From Prevotella sp. (GTDB taxonomy: Bacteria; Bacteroidota; Bacteroidia; Bacteroidales; Bacteroidaceae): a stretch of DNA of 64,000 bases. A program made the translations under genes and the position numbers. Each line of letters begins with the position of its first letter. Position 1 is the stretch's first letter. Of the stretch, positions 13,285-21,057 are shown in pieces. The stretch spans positions 62,001 through 126,000 of the forward strand of contig JAEEXI010000007.1 of assembly GCA_016291495.1 (NCBI GenBank), written 5' to 3'. Under the pieces are notes generated by a model. It searched no databases and was not told the DNA's origin. It worked only from the letters and a program-made list of their open reading frames with translations.

Positions 13285-13380
13285 ATTGATTTACTTGCAA
13301 ATGAAGAAATAGTTATAGGAATATTTGCGTGACAAAGGCATTTTTCGTATTTTTGCAATGTGAATAAAAGAATAAAATAA

Positions 13381-14472
13381 ATGATAAAAAGGAAGTGTCT
13401 GATGATGCTATTGATGGTCATGACTATGACTGTCAATGCACAACCGAAGAAGTATCTTGGCGGTGATATTTCTATGCTGCCATCGTATCAGGAAAAAGGG
13501 ACCGTCTATAGGGATGATGAAGGAAAGGCCGTCGAACTGCTGCCTTGGCTGAAACAGCAGGGATGGAATATGATCCGCGTGAGACTATTTGTAGAACCTG
13601 AGAATGCCCCACAAGCGAATAAGGATGAGGGGGTATGTCAGGATTTGAATTACGTTATCGGTCTTTGTCAGCAAATCAAGAAGGCGGGTATGCAGGTGAT
13701 GCTCGATTTCCACTATAGTGACACCTGGGCCGATCCTGCCAAGCAATTCACCCCGAAACGATGGAAAGAGTGTAGCCCTCAGGCGATGACAGACAGCGTC
13801 TATGCCTATACCCGTGCTTCGCTGATAGCTCTTAAAAAAGCGGGTGTTACACCAGAATTAATTCAAGTAGGTAATGAAATCACCAACGGCATGCTATGGC
13901 CTACAGGTAAGCTCGACCCCTCAAAGGCGGAGGGCTTTAATACACTCTGCCAATTCCTCAAAGCAGGTTGTAAGGCTTGTAGAGAGGTTTGTCCTCTGTC
14001 GCAGATTATCATCCATACGGAAAAAGCAGGAGATTGGGACATCACTCGGAACTATTATCAACAGCTGCGCAACCGTCAGGTAGATTACGATATTATCGGA
14101 CTCAGTTACTATCCCATGTGGCACAAGTCGATTCCAAATCTGGGACAGACAATCAAGAATCTGTCACGGCTCTTCCCGGAGAAACCCATCATGATTGTCG
14201 AGACCGCCGCCTACTATTCACATGAGAACGATCCGTGGGCGAAGGAAGACACCTATGCGGAGTTTTACCCCATCAGCGTAGAGGGACAGCGACAGTTTAC
14301 GGTAGAGCTGATGGAGGAATTGCGTAAGCATCAGAACGTGACGGGTGTTTTCTGGTGGTTCCCTGAGGAGAATGCCAGCGGCAGCGAGGTAACGAAGGGG
14401 TGGCTGAACCGTGGATTGTTCGATAATCATACAGGCAGGGCAATGCCTGCTTTCTATGAGTTCAGATGGTAA
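13381..14472 (+). CDS. GH53 arabinogalactan endo-beta-1,4-galactanase
   Basis: YLGGDISMLPSYQEKGTVYRDDEGKAVELLPWLKQQGWNMIRVRLFVEP; MLDFHYSDTWADPAKQFTPKRW; QVGNEITNGMLWP; signal peptide. Confidence 0.9.
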   Translation: MIKRKCLMMLLMVMTMTVNAQPKKYLGGDISMLPSYQEKGTVYRDDEGKAVELLPWLKQQGWNMIRVRLFVEPENAPQANKDEGVCQDLNYVIGLCQQIKKAGMQVMLDFHYSDTWADPAKQFTPKRWKECSPQAMTDSVYAYTRASLIALKKAGVTPELIQVGNEITNGMLWPTGKLDPSKAEGFNTLCQFLKAGCKACREVCPLSQIIIHTEKAGDWDITRNYYQQLRNRQVDYDIIGLSYYPMWHKSIPNLGQTIKNLSRLFPEKPIMIVETAAYYSHENDPWAKEDTYAEFYPISVEGQRQFTVELMEELRKHQNVTGVFWWFPEENASGSEVTKGWLNRGLFDNHTGRAMPAFYEFRW

Positions 14473-14474
14473 CG

Positions 14475-14551
14475 TGCAACCGTTTGCATTCGTGTGATAA
14501 TATTAATTGGAAATAGAATGAAAGCACGTTTTGGAAATAGTGTTATCTTTG
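14475..14551 (+). promoter_or_regulatory. Amylase promoter: LacI-type operator TGCAACCGTTTGCA (14475-14488) and -7 TATCTTTG (14544-14551)
   Basis: Operator differs by one base from the perfect palindromes; spacing to -7 is 56 nt. Confidence 0.75.
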
Positions 14552-14577
14552 CAGCAGAAACTAAAAATCAAAAGCAT

Positions 14578-16386
14578 ATGAGAAAGATTTACACAACCCT
14601 TTTATTGTTTGTCGCCTCTCTGACCATTTCGGCAGAGGACTCTAATGTAGGATGGCCTGCCAACTATGACGGTGTGATGCTTCAGGGCTTCTATTGGAAT
14701 TCTTATACGGATACTAATTGGGCAAACTTGCAGTCACAGGCAGATGAACTCTCTCAGTTCTTTAACCTGATATGGGTACCGCAGAGCGGTCGTTGTGAAA
14801 ACTTGACCAATCAGATGGGATATACCGACATCTGGTGGCTCGACCATAGGAGTGCTTTTGGTACGGAGGAGCAGTTGCGTTCCATGATAGAGAAGTTCAA
14901 TGAGAAGAACGTAGGCATCATCGAGGATGTGGTAATCAACCACAAAAATGGTAGCACGAGTTGGTGCGATTTCCCCAACGAATCGAAGAACGGTTATACA
15001 CTCACTTGGGATAACACCGACTTCTCCGGAATCTGTAAGACGGATGAGTGTAATACCGAAAAAAACTTGAAGGAATGGGCAACAGGTGCGTATAGCGGCA
15101 AGAAAGCTACAGGTGCCAATGATACAGGTGACGACTTCCCTGGCGCCCGCGACTTAGATCATACCAATGCCACCGTACAGCAGAATATCAAAACCTATCT
15201 TGACTTCCTATTGAAAGACCTTGGCTATACCGGTTTTCGTTATGACATGGTGAAGGGTTATGCACCACAATATACACAATTATATAATAACTCTGCTAAG
15301 CCAACTTATTCCGTAGGTGAGTATTGGGATGGTGACAAGGCGAAAGTAACAGCATGGATCGATGGTACGGGCAAGACTAGTGCTGCCTTTGACTTCCCAT
15401 TGAAATATCGCATCAACGATGCCTTCAGCAACAGTCACTGGGAGAAATTGAATGATGCAGTATTGGCAACGGACGCCAACTATGCCCGCTATGCAGTGAC
15501 CTTTGTGGATAATCATGACACCTATCGGGATGATAATGCTTTGAAGAATAATATCTGTGCCGCTAATGCCTTTATCCTGACCATGCCAGGCACTCCTTGC
15601 TTGTTCCTACCCCATTGGAAGGATTACAAGGGCACGTTGAAGAGGCTGATAGCAGCCCGTAAGGCTGTGGGCATCAATAACCAGAGCACCATTTTGGAAT
15701 CGACGGTCAAAGGAGCCGGCTATGTCTTGAAAGTGCAGGGGACGATGGGGGTTGCCATGCTGATGCTGGGTGGTTCAACGGGTGTGAGCACGTCAGGCTT
15801 CCAGTTGGTGGCAGAAGGCAGAAAGTATAAACTATATGTGAGCGATGGAGTTGATGTTTCTGCTGTCACCGCCATTACCGATACTGATGCGAAGTCGGAG
15901 GCAACCACAACCATCCCTTCTGACTGTACGGTGAGCGAAGGGGAAATCTGTGCCTTCTTCGAGGCCCCGGTGTCTTTCGGTTCTACTGTCTATTGCTATC
16001 GTTGGGATGAGAATTATCAATACACGGGCTCATGGCCAGGTGTTAAATGTACGAAGGTGTGTACCGTTGGTGGTGGAAAGAGTGTCTATAAATGGACCTT
16101 TAAAGAGTCAGAAAAGAAGTCTCACTCCGCTACTAATGAGGGAATCATCTTCAATAATAATAGCGGTAAGCAAACTGGTGATATGGTGTTTCTAAATGGC
16201 GGCTATTATCTGGAGGATGGCCTGTGGGATAGCGTTTCGTCAGCAACGGACATCCTTTCGGTGAAAGGAACTGCTACACAGACCCAGGATGATAATTGGT
16301 ACGACCTCAATGGTCGCAAGCTCAGTGGCGAGCCGTCGGCTAAGGGCGTCTATCTCAAAGGCGGAAAGAAATACCTATTTAAATAA
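14578..16386 (+). CDS. Secreted alpha-amylase (GH13) with C-terminal starch-binding-like and sorting-like domains
   Basis: VMLQGFYWNSYTDTNWANLQSQADEL, GFRYDMVKGYAP, FVDNHDTYRDDN; C-terminal VYCYRWDENYQYTGSWPGVK; tail YDLNGRKLSGEPSAKGVYLKGGKKYLFK; start at MRKIYTTLLLF. Confidence 0.92.
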   Translation: MRKIYTTLLLFVASLTISAEDSNVGWPANYDGVMLQGFYWNSYTDTNWANLQSQADELSQFFNLIWVPQSGRCENLTNQMGYTDIWWLDHRSAFGTEEQLRSMIEKFNEKNVGIIEDVVINHKNGSTSWCDFPNESKNGYTLTWDNTDFSGICKTDECNTEKNLKEWATGAYSGKKATGANDTGDDFPGARDLDHTNATVQQNIKTYLDFLLKDLGYTGFRYDMVKGYAPQYTQLYNNSAKPTYSVGEYWDGDKAKVTAWIDGTGKTSAAFDFPLKYRINDAFSNSHWEKLNDAVLATDANYARYAVTFVDNHDTYRDDNALKNNICAANAFILTMPGTPCLFLPHWKDYKGTLKRLIAARKAVGINNQSTILESTVKGAGYVLKVQGTMGVAMLMLGGSTGVSTSGFQLVAEGRKYKLYVSDGVDVSAVTAITDTDAKSEATTTIPSDCTVSEGEICAFFEAPVSFGSTVYCYRWDENYQYTGSWPGVKCTKVCTVGGGKSVYKWTFKESEKKSHSATNEGIIFNNNSGKQTGDMVFLNGGYYLEDGLWDSVSSATDILSVKGTATQTQDDNWYDLNGRKLSGEPSAKGVYLKGGKKYLFK

Positions 16387-17124
16387 GGTTCGCACGAGAA
16401 ACCAACCATGAAGGAAGAACGTCTGGACGCTGCCATAGTGATGACACATCACACGGTAGCGTTCTTTCAATGAGGCGCGATGGTTCTGGGTGGTGTTACC
16501 GCCTTCCATGAAGTCGGCAAGGATCTTATGGGTATTGACTAAGGGCAGTTGTAACTCAGCTGCCTTTTTCATGACCTTGATGCACCAGTCGACATCTGCC
16601 GAATGGCGGTATTGCAGGTCGTAGTCATATTGTTGGGCGATATCCCTGCGTACATAGAATGCCTGATGACAGACGAGCATGCCCTGTCGGAATGATTTCC
16701 ATGTGAGTTGCTTCGGAGGACGTAGGCGGCGTAGGTGCAGGAAGTTTCCATTCGTGTCCACGATGGCGGTATCACCGTAGATGACGGCGGGGCTTGATTG
16801 ATAACTGTTGGCAATGGTAGCAAGGGTGTCCTCGGCATGGAGGGTATCACCGGCGTTAAGGAAGACCAGATAGTCGCCTGTCGCCTTGTGGAGCCCCTTG
16901 TTCATCGCATCATAGATGCCTTTGTCTGGTTCGGACAGGATGACGACATGATAGGGCACTTCAGCCTGATAGGCTTCTGCCATCGCCACCGTCCTGTCTT
17001 TCGAGGCACCGTCGATGATTAGGTGCTCGATTTCTTGACAGGTCTGCCGGCGGACACTGTCAAGCGTCCGCTGCATCACTTTTTCGGCATTATAGGTTAT
17101 CGTTACTATGGTAAATCGTATCAT
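16375..17124 (-). CDS. Glycosyltransferase family 2
   Basis: FTIVTITYNAEKVMQRTLDSVRRQTCQEIEHLIIDGASKD...VFLNAGDTLH. Confidence 0.9.
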   Translation of the reverse strand: MIRFTIVTITYNAEKVMQRTLDSVRRQTCQEIEHLIIDGASKDRTVAMAEAYQAEVPYHVVILSEPDKGIYDAMNKGLHKATGDYLVFLNAGDTLHAEDTLATIANSYQSSPAVIYGDTAIVDTNGNFLHLRRLRPPKQLTWKSFRQGMLVCHQAFYVRRDIAQQYDYDLQYRHSADVDWCIKVMKKAAELQLPLVNTHKILADFMEGGNTTQNHRASLKERYRVMCHHYGSVQTFFLHGWFLVRTLFK

Positions 17125-17672
17125 ATACTCTTGACTATTGTTGCCGGGTTGCCTGCCACTATGCAGTTGTCCGGCACGTCGTGAAAGACCACCGAACCTG
17201 CCGCAATTTTGACGTTATTACCTATGCGGATGCCACCATAGACAATAGCTCCAGTATAGATGCTCACATTGTCGCCAATCGTAGGGCGACCGCCCTTGCC
17301 GTTACCCAGGGTAACCAGTTGCAGGCAATAGAAATTACAACCAATACGCTCTGCATTCAGGTAGGTAGCATAGTTGTGTTCGAAATGAGCACCAGAACCA
17401 ATCGACGGACACCAGATGGTTAATGTACGTTCCGGTGGCAGTAACCATTGTATAGGCGCAGCCAAATACTCCCCAATCCGATAATAGAACAGATTGCGGA
17501 AAGTACGTTCACGAGTACAGGCCTTGATGAAATTGAGTACAGTGGGTTTGCCGTCCTGTACCTTCATCAGGTCATCGGCAATCTTCTTCTTCTTTAAAAG
17601 AAAAATAGCGATATGCGGTAACATGCGCAGGGTAGACGCTGAGAGTAATATGGTTTGTGTCAATGGATTCAT
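17121..17672 (-). CDS. Hexapeptide-repeat acyltransferase (serine acetyltransferase-like)
   Basis: C-terminal hexapeptide repeats (GDNVSIYTGAIVYGGIRIGNNVKIAAGSVVFHDVPDNCIVAGNPATIVKSI); start at MNPLTQTILL. Confidence 0.85.
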   Translation of the reverse strand: MNPLTQTILLSASTLRMLPHIAIFLLKKKKIADDLMKVQDGKPTVLNFIKACTRERTFRNLFYYRIGEYLAAPIQWLLPPERTLTIWCPSIGSGAHFEHNYATYLNAERIGCNFYCLQLVTLGNGKGGRPTIGDNVSIYTGAIVYGGIRIGNNVKIAAGSVVFHDVPDNCIVAGNPATIVKSI

Positions 17673-18931
17673 CCGTTCTGACTTTTGGGTTTCATACGTA
17701 ACTGGTATTCCTCTATATAACGGCTGGCTACACTCTGCTGCGAATAGCTGTGGGCAACCTTTTTCAAACAATTCCGGCTCAGACCATCATAGTCGGCCTC
17801 AGCCAACACATAATGAATACCGTGGGCCAAATCGTCTGTATCACAGGGCTCTGCCACATAACCATTTGTCTGATGGTCAATCATCTCAGGAATGCCACCG
17901 ACACGGAAACTGACACAAGGAACACCACAGGCCATTGCTTCCATCAGCGTATTGGGAAGATTATCCTCTAGCGATGGTAGTACGAAGACATCGGCAGCAT
18001 TATACACACTGACAATACGTTGCTGGTCACTGACATAGCCCAGCGGATAAGAAGGAAGTGCCAGCTGTGATGCCACTTCTTCTGCATGTCCGCCAAGAAT
18101 AGCAATACCCGTATTATCACGCATTTCGGGATGTTGGCGGATTAACTGCTGGATAGACTCAACGAAATAGTTCATGCCCTTACGAGGGTCTGTCACACGT
18201 TGAGATACAAACAGAATGATGCGACGATCCGTAGGCAATCCTAATGACAGACGGGCCTGTTGTTTGTTTTGCGGACAGAATACACGAGAATCAATGGCAT
18301 TGGGGATGCTGATGATACGCTGTCCCTGTAGCAAAGCACTCTTCTTGGTCTCTCCTGCCAGCCATTCACTGCAACAAACAAACGTGATACGCTGTCCTTG
18401 GAGCATTCGCACTTTTCGATTCCATATACGCTTGGCCATATTGCCTCCCGGAAGGAGAGGACATTTAGTGCATTCGACCTGGTATTGTTCACAGCCTCGA
18501 CAATAATGGCAGATAGCTGTTGCAGGCCAGATGTCGTGCATGGTCCAGATCACAGGCTTGCCACTCTCCAGAATCTTGCGGATATTTTTCAACGACAGCA
18601 TCCCTTGATTGATCCAGTGCAGGTGGATGATATCTGCCTCCTGGAATTCCCTTAACTTAGTGATATCCGTTCCGCAGTTGGCTATATCAATATCGAAGAG
18701 ATGTTGTCGACGCAATCGTAATTGCAACCAGATGCAGAACCGTTCCCACAGGAAATGGCCTTGTAGCCTTAATGACTGAGGTAAAGAGGCTACCGTGATC
18801 TTGGTGGATTCCTTGTCACGTACCAACATCTTCGCCTTCACACCATTATTATTTAGTGCCTCCATCAGACGGCTTGCTGCTACGGCAGCGCCTCCCGTCC
18901 GCTCACTTGTATTGACAATCAGTACTTTCAT
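17669..18931 (-). CDS. Glycosyltransferase family 4 (group 1)
   Basis: MKVLIVNTSERTGGAAVAASRLMEALNN...LPSLEDNLPNTLMEAMACGVPCVSFRVGGIPEMI. Confidence 0.92.
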   Translation of the reverse strand: MKVLIVNTSERTGGAAVAASRLMEALNNNGVKAKMLVRDKESTKITVASLPQSLRLQGHFLWERFCIWLQLRLRRQHLFDIDIANCGTDITKLREFQEADIIHLHWINQGMLSLKNIRKILESGKPVIWTMHDIWPATAICHYCRGCEQYQVECTKCPLLPGGNMAKRIWNRKVRMLQGQRITFVCCSEWLAGETKKSALLQGQRIISIPNAIDSRVFCPQNKQQARLSLGLPTDRRIILFVSQRVTDPRKGMNYFVESIQQLIRQHPEMRDNTGIAILGGHAEEVASQLALPSYPLGYVSDQQRIVSVYNAADVFVLPSLEDNLPNTLMEAMACGVPCVSFRVGGIPEMIDHQTNGYVAEPCDTDDLAHGIHYVLAEADYDGLSRNCLKKVAHSYSQQSVASRYIEEYQLRMKPKSQNG

Positions 18932-19064
18932 AAGCCAAGTCAAAGGTACAAATAAATACTCATAATAAATATCTTTTTCTGTATATTTTTCATTGTTTGC
19001 GCACACAATTCGTTGATTTAGGTCAAGAATAAGTTGTTTTTTTGCATGAAAAGCAAAAAATGCA

Positions 19065-19094
19065 TTGCAGGATTCAAAAATCGTCGTACCTTTG
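19065..19094 (+). promoter_or_regulatory. Promoter for the intergenic ncRNA candidate
   Basis: TTG at 19065-19067, then TACCTTTG at 19087-19094, spaced as in the Bacteroidetes -33/-7 consensus; no ORF downstream on this strand. Confidence 0.75.
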
Positions 19095-19095
19095 C

Positions 19096-19401
19096 AATGT
19101 CAAAAGACAAGAGGTCTAAATTGACATTCGGTTAATAGATTGTTTTAGGTTAGTAGTAATATTTATAGTTTTAGGTTTTTAGTTATTGGTAATTAAGAAA
19201 GTTTTAAATGTGTTAGGATAACAGTGGTCGCCGTGAGGCGCTCATAACTTTCTTTTTAAAACGAAAGGTTAGTATTAGTTTAGATAACTTGCTGTAAAGC
19301 AAGTCCTCCAGCCCCAAAGGCTGGAATTATTTTGAAAAAGGATTTTTAGTTAAACATAGGCTTTGGATGTCGCTGCTCGTGGTGAGTAGCGGCATTTTTT
19401 A
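19096..19401 (+). ncRNA. Candidate structured small RNA, about 305 nt; family not assigned
   Basis: 5' hairpin AATGTCAA/TTGACATT with inner AGAC/GTCT; AAGAAAGTT/AACTTTCTT stem enclosing CGCC-GTGA-GGCG; ACTTGC/GCAAGT and CCAGCC/GGCTGG hairpins; intrinsic terminator. Confidence 0.7.
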
Positions 19402-19405
19402 TTTT
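19369..19405 (+). terminator. Intrinsic terminator of the ncRNA candidate
   Basis: GTCGCTGCTC - GTGGT - GAGTAGCGGC (10-bp stem with two wobbles) then ATTTTTTATTTTT. Confidence 0.85.
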
Positions 19406-19872
19406 TCTATCAAGGCAACAGCATAAGCGGAGATTCCTTCTTGTCGTCCGGTGAATCCCAATTTCTCGGTGGTTGTTGCTTTTATAGAGATGGCCTCTAT
19501 GTCACAGCCAATAACTTGTGCCATGCATTGTTGCATAGCGGGGATATGAGGATTCATCTTCGGACGTTCGGCACAGATGGTAGCGTCTATGTTAACAAGA
19601 TGATAACCTTTGGTCGCTATCAACTCGATGGTTTTCTTGAGGATGATTTTGCTGTCCATTCCTTCTGTATCGGCACTGGTATCGGGGAAATGATAGCCGA
19701 TGTCACGCATATTAGCAGCACCGAGGATGGCATCACAGATGGCATGGATTAACACGTCAGCATCGCTGTGACCCAATAGTCCTAATTCATGCTCCAGTTT
19801 AATACCGCCCATCCACAAATCCCGATTGGGAACCAACTGATGGACGTCATAGCCCATTCCTACTCTGATCAT
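19399..19872 (-). CDS. ispF: 2-C-methyl-D-erythritol 2,4-cyclodiphosphate synthase
   Basis: MIRVGMGYDVHQLVPNRDLWMGGIKLEHELGLLGHSDADVLIHAICDAILGA. Confidence 0.98.
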   Translation of the reverse strand: MIRVGMGYDVHQLVPNRDLWMGGIKLEHELGLLGHSDADVLIHAICDAILGAANMRDIGYHFPDTSADTEGMDSKIILKKTIELIATKGYHLVNIDATICAERPKMNPHIPAMQQCMAQVIGCDIEAISIKATTTEKLGFTGRQEGISAYAVALIEK

Positions 19873-21035
19873 TTTCTAAACAGGTCCTTGATGCCGTCCA
19901 TATCGAAGGCAAGGGTGAAACGGAGGGTTTGGTCAAGGGGATTACTCTTTGCAGTGGCAATCACATAACCGACATCCAAAGAGAAAACGCTCATGCGGAA
20001 GCCTCCACCGACGGTAAAGTATTTCAGATTACCCTTGTTCTCACTCTGGTGGTGATATCCTGCACGGAGGGTAAACTGGTCGTGGTAGGTGTATTCGGCA
20101 CCCACGCTCCACTGGATTTCCTGCAATTCTTCCTTAAAGCCGCCGGGAGCATCGCCGAAACTCTTGAAGATGCCTGCAATAGAGCCCACATCGAAGTATT
20201 CCTCTTTAACACGTTCTTCGTACTCTTTCTTCGACTCTCCCTCCTCTTGTTTGGGGACGGTAGGAACCAACAATTTATTGGCATCGGCGGCAATCGTGAT
20301 ACGGTTATACTCGTTAATGGGTACCATCAGTGAGGCTCCGATGCGCAGATTTGCTGGTAGGAAATTAGAACGGTCGTCACCAAAATATGTAATCTTACTA
20401 CCTACATTGGAGATATTCATTCCCAGTCCTAACTGGCATTCACGTTGTCCGATATTGATATAGTTGTTGTAATAGCAGGCGAGGTCGGCTGCAAAGGCGG
20501 ATGCTGGCGAGGCATCTTCCGAATAGTCATAGCGGAGGTCGCTTAATAGCCAGCGGATGGCAGCAGCAATGGAGAATTTCTCGCTGAGCATCAACGAATA
20601 AGCAACATCGATTGACATCTCGTAAGGTTTCACCGTCATGGCATTATCGTCCAATGAGGTCATCACCTCTCCTAATGAGAAGTATCGGAGAGAACCCGAG
20701 ATGGCGGAATAGTCACCGATACGGTAATAACCAGATACATAGGCAAGACTGATGTCGTTGACCAACTGACGCAACCAAGGGGTGTAATTCAAGGCAATGC
20801 CTGCACGGCTGATGCAGAACGGATATTTTGCTGGATTCCAGTATTGTGAATTGACATCCGGATCGGTAGCGGCACCCACGTCGCCCATACCTGCGGCACG
20901 GGCATCAGGGGCGATAGTCTGTGAGACAACAGCGTGTTCAATGGGATTGAACTGGCTCTTCGTGTCCTGTGCCTGTGTGGTGACAGCCAGCAACAGGAGT
21001 ACTACGGTTGTATGTATCTTATTTGCTTTCATCAT
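19869..21035 (-). CDS. porV: Type IX secretion outer membrane protein PorV (LptO family)
   Basis: PIEHAVVSQTIAPDARAAGMGDVGAATDPDVNSQYWNPAKYPF; next to porU. Confidence 0.93.
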   Translation of the reverse strand: MMKANKIHTTVVLLLLAVTTQAQDTKSQFNPIEHAVVSQTIAPDARAAGMGDVGAATDPDVNSQYWNPAKYPFCISRAGIALNYTPWLRQLVNDISLAYVSGYYRIGDYSAISGSLRYFSLGEVMTSLDDNAMTVKPYEMSIDVAYSLMLSEKFSIAAAIRWLLSDLRYDYSEDASPASAFAADLACYYNNYINIGQRECQLGLGMNISNVGSKITYFGDDRSNFLPANLRIGASLMVPINEYNRITIAADANKLLVPTVPKQEEGESKKEYEERVKEEYFDVGSIAGIFKSFGDAPGGFKEELQEIQWSVGAEYTYHDQFTLRAGYHHQSENKGNLKYFTVGGGFRMSVFSLDVGYVIATAKSNPLDQTLRFTLAFDMDGIKDLFRK

Positions 21036-21057
21036 CTTAGTAAACGCAGTAGTTGGC

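Noticed and set aside
19096-19401. ncRNA candidate as tmRNA or RNase P RNA
   Set aside because: No tmRNA tag ORF or tRNA-Ala-like ends seen, and no RNase P core such as GAGGAAAGTCCGGGC
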